From the NCBI GenBank assembly GCA_902805635.1, contig CADCTC010000178.1, forward strand, positions 9,990-46,101: 36,112 nucleotides of DNA, read 5' to 3'. Shown here one piece after another: positions 14,530-23,904 of the stretch. The translations under genes and the position numbers were made by a program. The notes below the pieces were generated by a model. The model searched no databases, was not told where the DNA came from, and saw only the letters and a list, made by a program, of their open reading frames with translations. Within the stretch, counting starts at the first letter, position 1. Each line of letters starts with the position of its first letter. Origin of the DNA: an uncultured Chloroflexota bacterium (GTDB taxonomy: Bacteria; Chloroflexota; UBA11872; UBA12225).

Positions 14530-17235
14530 GTGACTTTCCTCGCGCACCGCGCACGCGCCGGCCGGCTGACGCCGGTTGGCCTGGCGCTGCTGCCCTTCCT
14601 CGTCTACGGTCGGTTCATCCTCGGCGACGAGCTCGCCAGTGCCGACGTCTTCCTCGCGTACCGTCCGGTGCATGCCTGGCTGGCAGACGGCCTGCGGCGC
14701 GGCTACGTACCGCTGTGGAACCGCGACCTGCTCGGTGGCTTTCCGCTGGCGTTCAGCGAGTACGGCTGGTTCTCCCCACTGAACTGGCTCCCACTCGCTC
14801 TGCTTGGTGGCCACGCGGGGTTCTACGCCGCGGTGGCGTTGTACGTTGCGCTCGCCGGGCTCGCTGCATATGCGTTAGCTCGTGATTGGGGAGTTTCGCG
14901 CACCGCCGCACTGGTGGCCGCCCTGGTCTATAGCGAGTCGCCATACGTCACCGCCGGAACACCGCTGCTCAACCAGGGCGCAGCGTATTGGGCGCTGCCG
15001 GCGCTCCTGCTGCTCGTCCGGATGGCGCGGCGGGACCACGCATTTGCTGCCCCGCTAGCGGGAGTGGTGATCGCGCTGACACTGTTGGGCAGCCATCCGC
15101 AGCTGGCAGTGCTCACGCTGGGACCGCCCGCGCTGTATGCGGGAGGGGCGCTCGTGGCGGACGTGATGCAGTCTGGCATGCGTGGCGGGCGCTGGCGTGC
15201 ATCAACAGCGCTGGCCGCCGCCGGCGCATGCGGCGCAGCGGTCTCCGCCGTACGCTTCCTGCCCACGCTGTCGCTGCTCGACGCATCGGAGCGATCCGGC
15301 GGGCTCTCACTGGCAGCCAGTGCAATCGGGTCGGTAGCGCCGCACAACCTGTTGGCGGGGTTTCTCTTCCCCAGCCTTCAGGTACCACGAGCGATTAATG
15401 CGCAGTGGACTGCCTACGCCGGCATCTTGCCGCTAGCTCTGGCGTTTGAGCCCACCTGGCGCGCGCTACGTGGGCGCATTGGCTGGCACTTGGCAGAGCC
15501 GCCAAGGCCCCTCGTGGTCTGGGTGGCGCTACTTGGCGTGTGCGGCGCGCTGTTGGCGCTAGGGACCAACACACCACTTTTTCGGACGCTCCAGGGTACG
15601 CCGCTGCTCACCTACTTCCGTGAGCCGTCCCGCTTCCTGCTCTGGACGCTCCTCTCCATAGGCGTGCTGGCGGGACTTGGGTTGGACCAGGCGCTTTCGC
15701 GGGGCATCCGCGGGAGCGCTGCCAGGCACTCGAAACACAACGCCGTCGGGGGCGCCACAGACAACCTGGCCAAGGCCATCGAGTCAGACGAATATCGGCG
15801 GACGTTGAAGCCGCTCGCGCTTGCACTCTTTGTCGTCTGTGCGTTCGCCGCGGCGAGCGTCGTCTTGAAGGTTGCCGAGCCGCGTGCGCTCGAGTGGCTC
15901 TACCTCAACGCGGTGCCGCGGACCACGCCGCGCGACTATCCGCCGGAGCACTACGCGGCAGTGGCGCGCAGCGCGTGGTTGAGCGTGGTGCGTGCCGCCC
16001 ACCCGTTGGCGCCCGGCCTGTTCGTGCCGCTGGCGTCGCTACTGGCATGGGCGTGGTGGTGGGGATGGGCACGCCGGTCGGCCTGGGCGCGTCCGGCTGC
16101 CGTCGCCGCCGTAGCTCTACCGCTGCTGGCGTATAGCCAGGTACGGCTGCCGGCGATCCCTGCGCACGTGGTGCGGTCTGAGGACGCCGTAGCTGCCATC
16201 ACGTACGTTCCCATGGCAGCAGTCGACGATACTTCGCTGCAGCCTCGGGTGCTGAGCTGGCTCCCATTGGCCGCGGACTTCGAGAATCGGGTGCGCCTAG
16301 AGGCCGTGGGGCACAACGGCGACGTGGCGTCCTACCGTCTGTTGCGCCGGTTGCTGGCGCCCAACTTCGGTGTGCTGGCGCGCGTGCCGCAGCTGGACGG
16401 CTACGAGAACCTCATGACGCGCGAGCAGGCGGTGCTGACCGGCGCGCTCGGCAGCGAGCGCATCGGCGCCGGCACGCCGCTCGCGCTCAGCCGCTCCGGG
16501 CTGGGCGAACGCCGCCGGTTGATCGGCGAGCGCTGGCCCCTGCTGGAGGCCGCCGGCGTGGGCACGCTGTTGAGCGTCGAGCGTCTCCAGCCCGCCACCT
16601 GGCCTGTGTCGGTACGCTACCGGCTCGGACCGGCGCCGCAGGACGACTTGCCGAACGTCAACACGTTCTCACTGTCTCAGCCGAGGCCGCGAGTGTACGT
16701 TGCCACGACGTGGCAGACCGTCACGTCGGCTGACGAGGCGGCGCGTGCCCTCATGGCCGGGCCTGAGCCAGACGGCACGCCACGCACGGTTGTGACTGCA
16801 AACGACCTGTCGCCGGCGACCGCTCAAGTCATGTCCGGCAGGGGTGCGATAGCCGGCGCCGCTCTCCCTGAGGCGCGAATCATGCGCTACCGAGAGCGCG
16901 AGGTTGTAGTCGAAGTAAGTACCGATTCCGACGCTCTGCTGGTCCTGCTGGATGCCGCTGCGCCGGGGTGGTCGGCCAGCGTAGGGGGCATAGAGGCGCC
17001 CATTCTCACCACCAACGTCGCCTTCCGCGCCGTCGCCGTGCCGGCAGGAAGGCACGTGGCGCGGTTTGAGTACACGCCACCACACTGGCGTCTGGCGCTG
17101 ATCGTCACTGGGGTAGCGAGCCTGACGCTGGTAGCGTGGCTGTTCCTATCTGTGGTGTGGCTGCTGCACGGCGGCCGGGCGCGTTCCATGAACGGTCCCG
17201 CGCCCGATGCCGGACGGGCCGCTGAAAGCCCGTAA
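14530..17235 (+). CDS. YfhO-family membrane protein
   Basis: This 901-residue protein starts at GTG 14530, one base after the previous stop. It has the YfhO layout: a first span (residues about 14-32), an outer loop with DVFLAYRPVHAWLADGLRRG and PLWNRDLLGGFPL, then SPLNWLPLALLG and about twelve spans. A large C-terminal outer domain ends with LDAAAPGWSASVGG, then VAVPAGRHVARFEYTPP and a last membrane span. The APGW...VPAGxH...FEY run is diagnostic of the family. YfhO proteins are GT-C relatives linked to lipid-carried sugar transfer onto cell-envelope polymers. A hydrophilic stretch near residues 395-425 (SAARHSKHNAVGG) interrupts the spans. It precedes a GT4 and a flippase gene, which suggests a role on the outer face. 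Confidence 0.92.
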   Translation: MTFLAHRARAGRLTPVGLALLPFLVYGRFILGDELASADVFLAYRPVHAWLADGLRRGYVPLWNRDLLGGFPLAFSEYGWFSPLNWLPLALLGGHAGFYAAVALYVALAGLAAYALARDWGVSRTAALVAALVYSESPYVTAGTPLLNQGAAYWALPALLLLVRMARRDHAFAAPLAGVVIALTLLGSHPQLAVLTLGPPALYAGGALVADVMQSGMRGGRWRASTALAAAGACGAAVSAVRFLPTLSLLDASERSGGLSLAASAIGSVAPHNLLAGFLFPSLQVPRAINAQWTAYAGILPLALAFEPTWRALRGRIGWHLAEPPRPLVVWVALLGVCGALLALGTNTPLFRTLQGTPLLTYFREPSRFLLWTLLSIGVLAGLGLDQALSRGIRGSAARHSKHNAVGGATDNLAKAIESDEYRRTLKPLALALFVVCAFAAASVVLKVAEPRALEWLYLNAVPRTTPRDYPPEHYAAVARSAWLSVVRAAHPLAPGLFVPLASLLAWAWWWGWARRSAWARPAAVAAVALPLLAYSQVRLPAIPAHVVRSEDAVAAITYVPMAAVDDTSLQPRVLSWLPLAADFENRVRLEAVGHNGDVASYRLLRRLLAPNFGVLARVPQLDGYENLMTREQAVLTGALGSERIGAGTPLALSRSGLGERRRLIGERWPLLEAAGVGTLLSVERLQPATWPVSVRYRLGPAPQDDLPNVNTFSLSQPRPRVYVATTWQTVTSADEAARALMAGPEPDGTPRTVVTANDLSPATAQVMSGRGAIAGAALPEARIMRYREREVVVEVSTDSDALLVLLDAAAPGWSASVGGIEAPILTTNVAFRAVAVPAGRHVARFEYTPPHWRLALIVTGVASLTLVAWLFLSVVWLLHGGRARSMNGPAPDAGRAAESP

Positions 17236-17259
17236 GTTCGTCCGACCCATCTCAAATCG

Positions 17260-18417
17260 ATGCGCCTGCTGCTGGTTACCGACACCCTTGCGCCGACGTA
17301 CGGCTGGGGCACGTACTCGATTGGGCTTATCCGGGCGCTGGCGCGGCGTGGCCTGGACTTCCGGCTGCTGTCGCCACGCGGGTTGTGTGAGGCGGAGGAC
17401 CTGGCGCGGCTGCCGGATCACGGCGTGGTGACGTCATTCGTCAGCGAGACGCGCCGCCTGCCGCGCCTCGCGCTGGCGAACGCGCCGCGCATCTGGCGAG
17501 CGCTGCGCGACTGTGACGCCGTGCACTGCCTCACCGAGCCGTACGCCATCCCCGCGGCGATCGCCGTTGGACGCAAGCCGCTGCTTGTGACGCTGCACGG
17601 CACGTACGCTGTGCGTCCCTTCTCGCGTCCCAGAGAGCGGCCGTGGTACGAGCTGGCCTACCGGCGTGCCAACCGGCTGTTTCCGGTCAGCCACTTCACC
17701 GAGCGGCTGCTGCCGGCGCGGTTCCGAGGACCACGCACGTTGGTCGTGCCGCACGGAGTTGAGGTCGAGCGCTTTGCAGCCAGAGCAGCAGGGGAGCCTG
17801 TCACGTCGCCACCGGAGCGGCCGTTCCTACTGTCGGTAGGACCGATCAAGCGGCGCAAGGGCTACCACCACACGCTGGAAGCGTTCGCTCGCGTCCGGGC
17901 CGCGCGACCCGACGTCGAGTACTGGATCGCGGGCGGTACCGACGACCGTGTGTTCCTGGGGCAGATCCAGGAGCAGATCACAACGTTGGGATTGCAAGGC
18001 GCAGTCCGTCTGTTGGGGCGCATTTCTGAGGAGGAAAAAGTACGGCTCTATCAGCAGTGCGCGCTGTTCTGGCTGCTGCCCGTCAGTGACGACCAGCAGT
18101 TCGAGGCGTTTGGCCTGGTGTACTGGGAAGCCAACGCAGCCGGCAAGCCGATCATTGGCGCGCTGCGCACAGGCGCCGAGGGCGCAATCGACCACGGCGA
18201 CAACGGCTTCCTGGTAGATGCGGCCGATCCCGAAGCTGCGGCCAGGGCGGCCCTCGACCTGCTGAACGACCCCGCTAGGGCCTCGATCATGGGAGAGGCC
18301 GGGCGGCGCAAGGTGCGGCCGTGGGATGACGCCGCCGCCATGATGATGGACCAGTACCGCGCCGTGCTTGGTGGGCCACGCCCCGCCACGCCACTCGCCC
18401 CGGCGGAGGCAGGGTGA
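17260..18417 (+). CDS. GT4 family glycosyltransferase
   Basis: This 385-residue GT-B enzyme has N-terminal MRLLLVTDTLAPTYGWGTY (acceptor loop rich in glycine and aromatics), DAVHCLTEPYAIPAA and TLHGTYAVRPF, the linker VPHGVEVERFA, donor-domain strand LSVGPIKRRKGYHHTLEAF, and a canonical EX7E (E282 and E290, EAFGLVYWE) followed by AAGKPIIGALRTGAEGAI. These are the standard GT4 signatures for a retaining nucleotide-sugar transferase. ATG 17260 lies 24 bases after the YfhO-type gene. Its end overlaps the flippase gene start by 4 bases (GTGA), so the two are probably translationally coupled. Confidence 0.94.
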   Translation: MRLLLVTDTLAPTYGWGTYSIGLIRALARRGLDFRLLSPRGLCEAEDLARLPDHGVVTSFVSETRRLPRLALANAPRIWRALRDCDAVHCLTEPYAIPAAIAVGRKPLLVTLHGTYAVRPFSRPRERPWYELAYRRANRLFPVSHFTERLLPARFRGPRTLVVPHGVEVERFAARAAGEPVTSPPERPFLLSVGPIKRRKGYHHTLEAFARVRAARPDVEYWIAGGTDDRVFLGQIQEQITTLGLQGAVRLLGRISEEEKVRLYQQCALFWLLPVSDDQQFEAFGLVYWEANAAGKPIIGALRTGAEGAIDHGDNGFLVDAADPEAAARAALDLLNDPARASIMGEAGRRKVRPWDDAAAMMMDQYRAVLGGPRPATPLAPAEAG

Positions 18418-19835
18418 GCGGCGTGGCGGGGCGCACAGCGGCCGGCGACGGAGTGCGGCGCATCGCAGGGATTGCGGTCTGGCCGCCGCGGGCGGCGGTG
18501 CAGGTGCTCTCACAGCGCGGCCTCGCACGGGACGTGGCGCTGCTGCAAGCGAGCAACACGCTGCAAAAGGGGTACGGCCTACTCTACAACGCGGCGTGCT
18601 TCCGGCTGCTTGGCGCTGCCGGGTACGGCGAGTTCCGACTGGTGCTCACGCTCTACAACACCGTCAACCTGCTGGGGACGCTGGGCCTGGGGCAGTTCCT
18701 AGTCGTGCCGCTGGCGCAAGCAGCAGCGGCGGGAGACCGGGAGGGCGTGGCGCGGGCGTGCGCGTACAACGTCAAGCTCTCGCTCGTCATCAGCCTTGGA
18801 GTCATGCTGGTGGCGCTCGCGGCCGGCCCCTGGATCGGCGAGCTAGTGTTCGGCACCGACTACGGCGCAGATCTCGGCGCGTTGATGCGCATCGTTGCAC
18901 TCGGCGCGGTCCCATCCGTGGGGTACACGCTTTCCACCACCGCGTTGCAGTCGGTCGGACGCATGCGCGAGCTAGCGCTGGTGGAGAACGTGGACGCGGT
19001 GCTCTTCCGCGCGCTGGGCATCGCCGCACTGCTGGCCGGCAAGGCGGCGCCCGGCTTGCTGTGGGGAGTTGCCGCCGGCGGAGCGCTTTCGGCGCTGCAC
19101 GCGCTGTACCAGTATCGGCGCATAGCGGTACGTGAGCACGACTTCCCCGGCCTCCGCCAGCTGGCCGCGGAGGCGGTGCGCGTCCCGTTCGGCGCCTACC
19201 TGCGCTTCAGCGCGCTCGCCGTGGCCGACAAGAACGTATCGCAGTTCTTCGGACAGACGCCCATGCTCTTCCTGGGGCGCTGGGCCGGCAAAGAGGAGGC
19301 GGCGTACTTCGACATCGCGGCCAAGGTGTTCACGCTGCTCGCGGCATTCAGCGGCGCTGCCTCGCGTGCCATCTCGGTACGCCTCTCGCAGGAGTACGGC
19401 GCCAATGGGGCGGAGCCGACGCGGCGCCTATTCTGGCGCACGCTGCTGGTGTGGGGCGGACTGTCTATCGTCCTGGCCGCGGGGTTCACCTGCCTGCTGC
19501 CGGTGTTCAAGTGGGTCTATTCCGATGCAGCGTTCCCGTCACTGGCATTGGTGCTGATCTTCGCGGTACTGCAAGCTAAGCAGGGCTTCACCGTTTCGCT
19601 TGGCGCTATCTTCCTGATCCTGGATCGCGTCCTGGTGAACGTGGCCGTGAAAATCCCGCTGCTGCTGGCGGCCATGCCAATCGGCGCCTGGCTGGTGCAG
19701 GCCGGCGCGCGCGCCGCCGAACGCCAGCCGGGCAGCGCCGCCGCCGCCGCGGGCGCCTACCAGCTCGGCGCGTTCCTGGTTGGCGACCTGGTGTACTTCA
19801 GCATCATCGCGTCGCCCTGGTTCTGGAGAAGATGA
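18414..19835 (+). CDS. Polysaccharide flippase (Wzx/MATE-like)
   Basis: This 473-residue protein has about 12-14 hydrophobic spans and no extra domains, the length and pattern of Wzx/oligosaccharide flippases. After a roughly 35-residue basic leader comes LLQASNTLQKGYGLLYNAACFRLLG, then GAAGYGEFRLVLTLYN, the region that in this family reads G...yG.f....... Further spans include FSALAVADKNVSQFFGQTPM and AAYFDIAAKVFTLLAAFSGA. It should move a polyprenyl-linked oligosaccharide across the inner membrane. It stands between two GT4 genes, overlapping each by 4 bases (GTGA, ATGA), which fits a glycan export role. Confidence 0.9.
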   Translation: MSGVAGRTAAGDGVRRIAGIAVWPPRAAVQVLSQRGLARDVALLQASNTLQKGYGLLYNAACFRLLGAAGYGEFRLVLTLYNTVNLLGTLGLGQFLVVPLAQAAAAGDREGVARACAYNVKLSLVISLGVMLVALAAGPWIGELVFGTDYGADLGALMRIVALGAVPSVGYTLSTTALQSVGRMRELALVENVDAVLFRALGIAALLAGKAAPGLLWGVAAGGALSALHALYQYRRIAVREHDFPGLRQLAAEAVRVPFGAYLRFSALAVADKNVSQFFGQTPMLFLGRWAGKEEAAYFDIAAKVFTLLAAFSGAASRAISVRLSQEYGANGAEPTRRLFWRTLLVWGGLSIVLAAGFTCLLPVFKWVYSDAAFPSLALVLIFAVLQAKQGFTVSLGAIFLILDRVLVNVAVKIPLLLAAMPIGAWLVQAGARAAERQPGSAAAAAGAYQLGAFLVGDLVYFSIIASPWFWRR

Positions 19836-20980
19836 AGGTCCTGCACGTATCACCGCTGGCATTCGGCGCCAGCGGCGTGGTCGGCGGCGGCGAGCGCTAT
19901 CCGCGCGACCTGGCGCGTGCCATGGCCGAGCTGGTCGAGACGCGGCTGGTGACGTTCGGAGAGGCCGGGCGCAGGCGCGAGGGGCGGCTGGAGCACGTTA
20001 GCTACCAACCGCTGGGGTACGTGGGCCGTAAGCGACTTGGACCAGTCCACCCCGCGCTGGCGCTGGAGATCGCGCGAGCGGACGTGGTGCACTGCCACCA
20101 GCTGCATACCTTTCTCGCCGACCAGTGCGTCTTCTACGCACGCCTGCTTCGCAAGCCCGTGTTCCTCACCGACCACGCCGGCGGCGACCGTCACTTCGAC
20201 CACCGCCTGCACACCGTGGACCGCGCCACCGGCCTCCTGCTGGTCAGCCACTTCAATGCGCGTGGCTTCGCTGCCCACGCGCACAAGATCCGGGTCATCC
20301 ACGGCGGCGTGGACACCGGCCGGTTCCGGCCTACCGGAGTACCGCGCCGCCGCGCGGTGCTCTATGCCGGGCGGCTGATCCCGTACAAGGGCATTCACCA
20401 CCTGATCGAAGGGGTCCGGCCCGATACCGAAGTACGGCTCGCTGGGGCCACTTACCACGACGAGTACGCCGCTCACCTCCGTCGCGTCGCAGCCGGCCGA
20501 AACGTCACCTTCCTGGGCGCGCTGCACGGTGACGACTTGCTGCACGAGTACAACTCTGCGCAAGTGAGCGTGCTGCCGTCGGTGGACACCGACCTGTACG
20601 GGAAGCAGTACCCCAAAAGCGAGATCCTGGGCTTGGTGCTGTTCGAAGCAATGGCGTGTGAGACACCGGTGGTGTGCAGCGCCATCGGCGGGATGCCGGA
20701 GCTGGTGGTGGACGGGGTCACCGGCCTGGTGGCGCCGCCGGGGGACAGCGCGGCGCTGGGAGCGGCAGTAGAGGGACTGCTGGACGATCCGCAGCGCGCT
20801 CGACGCATGGGCGAAGCGGGGCGGCAGCACGTCTTGGAGCGATTCACATGGGACGGTGTGGCGCGGCGCTGCCTGGAGCACTACGCCGACCTGTCGAGGC
20901 GTACGGCCGCCGTGCGCGACGGTACGGCCTCTACTGGTCCCGATACCGCGCGGCCGTCCACAAACGCCGAGGGCCACTGA
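19832..20980 (+). CDS. GT4 family glycosyltransferase
   Basis: This 382-residue GT-B enzyme opens with MKVLHVSPLAFGASGVVGGGERY, a glycine-rich acceptor loop. It has ADVVHCHQLHTF, LTDHAGGDRHFD, the linker IHGGVDTGRFRP, LYAGRLIPYKGIHHLIEG and a canonical EX7E (E264 and E272, EILGLVLFE) with CSAIGGMPELVVDGVTG after it. The donor is not predictable. The ATG overlaps the flippase stop (ATGA), and the next gene starts two bases after its stop, so translation is probably coupled through this stretch. Confidence 0.95.
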   Translation: MKVLHVSPLAFGASGVVGGGERYPRDLARAMAELVETRLVTFGEAGRRREGRLEHVSYQPLGYVGRKRLGPVHPALALEIARADVVHCHQLHTFLADQCVFYARLLRKPVFLTDHAGGDRHFDHRLHTVDRATGLLLVSHFNARGFAAHAHKIRVIHGGVDTGRFRPTGVPRRRAVLYAGRLIPYKGIHHLIEGVRPDTEVRLAGATYHDEYAAHLRRVAAGRNVTFLGALHGDDLLHEYNSAQVSVLPSVDTDLYGKQYPKSEILGLVLFEAMACETPVVCSAIGGMPELVVDGVTGLVAPPGDSAALGAAVEGLLDDPQRARRMGEAGRQHVLERFTWDGVARRCLEHYADLSRRTAAVRDGTASTGPDTARPSTNAEGH

Positions 20981-20981
20981 C

Positions 20982-22214
20982 GTGCGGATCCTGGTCCTCT
21001 CGGACACGTTTCCGCCGCACAACTTGGGCGGCGCGGGAGAGGTGGCGGACCTGGTCAGCCAGGGCTACGCGGCGCGCGGCCACGACGTGCTGGTGCTCAC
21101 GGCTGCGCCGGATCGCCAGGCAGGACGCCTGGAGCAGCGTGGTGGCGTGCGGGTGCGCCGCCTGTGGCTGCCGGTGCCTGCGCTGCTGCGGCTGCACCTG
21201 AGTGTCGCCCACCCGCTGGCCGTCGCCATGGTGCGCCGCGCGGCGGCGGCGTTCGCTCCAGACGTGGTACATGCCCACAACGTCCACGAGCGACTCTCGA
21301 TCGCGTCGCTGGGCGCGGCGCGCGCCGGGGCCGCACGACTGATTCTGACGGCGCACGACTACCTCCTGTTCTGCCTCACCAAGTTCCTGTGCGCCGAGGG
21401 TTGCTCGGAGTACACCGCGACACCATCGCGGTGCGTGCACTGCAAGCACATCCGGCGTGTACCGGGCCGCAATCAGGCGGTGCACGGCCTGGTGCGCCGC
21501 AACGTCAGCGCCATCGCCTGCATCAGCCGCGCCCAGCGCGCTACGTTGGAGGCAAACGGCTTCCGCGACATACCGCTGGAGGTCGTGCACAACGGCATTG
21601 CTCCCCAGGTGCCTGTGTTCGACGCCGCACAACGCCAGGCGTTCCGCGCTTTCAGGGGCATCAACGACCGTCCGCTGGTGCTATTCGGCGGCCGGATCTC
21701 CGGCGCTAAGGGAGGCGATCAGCTGCTGCGCGCGATGGTGCATGCCCGGCGGCGGGTGGACTGCCAGCTTGCGGCGGCCGGAGACCGGCCCACGTATTTC
21801 GCGCATGCGCGCGGCCTCGCGGACGAAGAGGGCCTGGAGCAGTCGGCATTCCACTCGCTTGGCTGGCTGGACGCCGGGGCGCTGGACCTGGCGTTCGCCG
21901 CGTCGGACGTGTGCGCCACGCCTTCGGTGTACCCCGATCCGTTCAACCTGATGAACCTGCGAGCCATGGCGCACCGCAAGCCCGTGGTGGGCACCTGTTA
22001 CGGCGGCACTCCTGAGATCGTGTCCGACGGCGAGACCGGCCTGATCGCCGATCCCTGGAGGCCAGAAGAGTTCGGCGCTCGCCTGGCCGAGCTGCTGGCC
22101 GATCCGGCTCGCTCGCGCCATTTGGGCGAGGCGGGGCGCGCTCGGCTGGAAGCCCACTTTACCCTGGACCGTCAAGTTGACCAGTACCTCACGCTCCTGG
22201 CGCGCGCCGGCTGA
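20982..22214 (+). CDS. GT4-like glycosyltransferase with Cys cluster and altered EX7E
   Basis: The protein is 410 residues from GTG 20982. The frame is open upstream into the preceding gene, but the first strand (VRILVLSDTFPPHNLGGAG) starts here. Features are VHAHNVHERLS, LTAHDYLLFC, and a cysteine cluster (C in FCLTK, LCAEGC and RCVHC) of the sort found in a GT4 subgroup and probably binding a metal. The linker is VVHNGIAPQ, and FGGRISGAKGGDQLL is the donor strand. The EX7E positions are D319 and R327 (DPFNLMNLR), so both glutamates are gone, though CYGGTPEIVSDGETG follows as usual. Fold assignment is firm; catalysis may differ. Its end overlaps the next gene start by about 38 bases if the TTG at 22177 is used. 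Confidence 0.92.
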   Translation: MRILVLSDTFPPHNLGGAGEVADLVSQGYAARGHDVLVLTAAPDRQAGRLEQRGGVRVRRLWLPVPALLRLHLSVAHPLAVAMVRRAAAAFAPDVVHAHNVHERLSIASLGAARAGAARLILTAHDYLLFCLTKFLCAEGCSEYTATPSRCVHCKHIRRVPGRNQAVHGLVRRNVSAIACISRAQRATLEANGFRDIPLEVVHNGIAPQVPVFDAAQRQAFRAFRGINDRPLVLFGGRISGAKGGDQLLRAMVHARRRVDCQLAAAGDRPTYFAHARGLADEEGLEQSAFHSLGWLDAGALDLAFAASDVCATPSVYPDPFNLMNLRAMAHRKPVVGTCYGGTPEIVSDGETGLIADPWRPEEFGARLAELLADPARSRHLGEAGRARLEAHFTLDRQVDQYLTLLARAG

Positions 22215-23904
22215 ACGGCTGGCGGCTGCGCTCGAGGTGAGTCTCGCCGTGGCGGGCGTCGCCGGCAGCGGCGCCCTGGTGGCGACGCTGCTGCACGGCC
22301 GGACGGTGCTGCTGTGGCCCTCCGCCAGCTGGTTGCTTACCGCAGCACTGACCTGGGCGGTAACGAGTGGATTGTGGTGGCTGGGGGCATGGAAAGACCT
22401 CACCCCTAACCCCTCTCCGTGCCGGAGAGGGGAGGTACACAGGCCGTCTACTTGGCAGAGATGGCGCGCGGCAGCGTGGCCGTCGCTGCTGCTTGTGCCC
22501 GGTGCGCTGGCGGCGGTTGCTGCCTACGTGGATGATGGGTCCAATCACCTGCTGGCTCTGCACGCGCCGGCCAGGAAGCAGCTGCTGGCGTACACGGCGG
22601 CAATGTACCTGGTGGGGCAGGCCGCGTTCTGGGTGCGCAACTGGGCCGCGCGTCGCAATTGGCCGTCTTCGCGCCAGGCGCTGCCGGCAGTGGCACTGGC
22701 GGTCGCGGCGGCGGCCTACGTCAACGCAGCGCTGTTCATGCACTGGGTACCGCCGCAGACTGACCTGCTGGTGAACCTGCGCGGCGCGCGCGAGCTGCTC
22801 GCCGGAGGGCTGCCGTACAACGATCACATGCCGGTCTGGGCCGACCGCGTGCACATGCTCCCGGTGACGCTGCTGGTCCTGTTCGCGCCGCTGGCGCAGC
22901 TGCCCGATGCCCCCGCGCGCCTGGTGTTCTTTCTGGCCAACCAGGCGGTCTGGCTGGCAGCGATGGGCATGTTGGTGCGGCGCCTGGTGGCGCCGGAGGC
23001 CCGGCTCGGCGCCTACGCGGGGCTACTGGCGCTAGGGGCGACATTCTGGCCGTGGCAGGAGGCGATCCGCTTCGGTCAGCAAGACGGGCTGCTGATCCTG
23101 TTATTCGGACTGTCCATCACAGCGGCGTTGGCTGGGAAACCGGTGCAGTCGGGGGTGACGCTCGGCCTGGCGTTCGTGGTCAAGCCGCTGTCGATCTGGT
23201 TGCCACTGGTGTACCTGGTGCACGGGCGCTGGCGTGCGCTCTTCGTCGCCGGCGCCACAGCCGGTGCCATCATCGTGGCGTCGCTGCCGTTCACCGGGCT
23301 GGAGCCGTGGCTGCACTTCGTGCGGGTAGAAGTGCCGGAGATGCTGCCGGGTACGGTACGAGGCACCAACATCCCGCTGCCGTCACTGCACGCGCGACTC
23401 TTCGTCGGCCGCGAGCGCCTGAGCGACGGCGATCCGGCCCCTGTGCTCGGCGTCATCTCTGCGCTCAATACAGCTACCAATCTGCTGGGATTGGTGCTGG
23501 TGGCACGCCTGGCGCTGCGCCGCACGGCGCACGCTGCGGCGCGTGAGCGTGAATGGCTGCTCGACGCGGGGATCGGCCTTGCGCTGACGCTGCTGTTGGC
23601 GCCCATGGCGTGGCAGCACTACGCCAGCTGGCTCATCATCGCATTCCTAGTGCTGGCGCTCCCGTCGGTGTGGCAGCCGATGAGCCTGCCGGCACGGACG
23701 GCAATGGGCGGGTGCGCCGGTCTGGGTTTCCTGCTGCTCAGTCTGGAGGACGCGCGCCTGCTCCGTCTCATGACCAGTATGGTGGAGCGCTGGCCGGGCG
23801 CGCTGTCGCTCTATGCCGTGGGGTTGGTGTGCGTGCTCGCGGCACTGCTCGTGGCGCGCTTCGCGGCGACGGCGCCCGTACCGGCGGTGCCGGCGGACGC
23901 ATGA
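22177..23904 (+). CDS. GT87-like membrane glycosyltransferase with in-frame repeat
   Basis: The protein is 575 residues from a TTG at 22177; a GTG at 22237 is in frame, and the start is uncertain since neither has a good Shine-Dalgarno. It has about ten spans and the GT87 (DUF2029) pattern: an outer loop DLLVNLRGARELLAGGLPYND, then RFGQQDGLLILLFGLSI and GVTLGLAFVVKPLSIWLPLVYL, the FGQ...K signature of polyprenyl-phosphate-mannose-type enzymes in mycobacteria and others. Residues 74-87 (DLTPNPSPCRRGEV) are encoded by a palindromic repeat inserted in the loop after the second span. It probably adds a sugar outside the membrane. ATGA couples it to the following YfhO-type gene. Confidence 0.9.
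   Translation: MTSTSRSWRAPAERLAAALEVSLAVAGVAGSGALVATLLHGRTVLLWPSASWLLTAALTWAVTSGLWWLGAWKDLTPNPSPCRRGEVHRPSTWQRWRAAAWPSLLLVPGALAAVAAYVDDGSNHLLALHAPARKQLLAYTAAMYLVGQAAFWVRNWAARRNWPSSRQALPAVALAVAAAAYVNAALFMHWVPPQTDLLVNLRGARELLAGGLPYNDHMPVWADRVHMLPVTLLVLFAPLAQLPDAPARLVFFLANQAVWLAAMGMLVRRLVAPEARLGAYAGLLALGATFWPWQEAIRFGQQDGLLILLFGLSITAALAGKPVQSGVTLGLAFVVKPLSIWLPLVYLVHGRWRALFVAGATAGAIIVASLPFTGLEPWLHFVRVEVPEMLPGTVRGTNIPLPSLHARLFVGRERLSDGDPAPVLGVISALNTATNLLGLVLVARLALRRTAHAAAREREWLLDAGIGLALTLLLAPMAWQHYASWLIIAFLVLALPSVWQPMSLPARTAMGGCAGLGFLLLSLEDARLLRLMTSMVERWPGALSLYAVGLVCVLAALLVARFAATAPVPAVPADA
22396..22437. repeat. 42-base palindromic repeat inside the GT87-like gene, copy 1
   Basis: A perfect 10-base stem, CCCCTCTCCG (22410-22419) and CGGAGAGGGG (22423-22432), with a TGC loop is preceded by GACCTCACCCCTAA and followed by AGGTA. 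It matches the copy at 24525-24566 at 38 of 42 positions; the differences are three loop bases and one upstream base. It is translated in frame as DLTPNPSPCRRGEV. Confidence 0.92.

Noticed and set aside
19850-21022. Minus-strand open frame of 390 codons
   Set aside because: It is antisense to a canonical GT4 gene with an intact EX7E motif and coupled start and stop.
23553-23900. Upstream extension of the second YfhO-type gene
   Set aside because: It is a shadow inside the GT87-like gene. The ATG at 23901 begins with the expected first membrane span and overlaps the previous stop.
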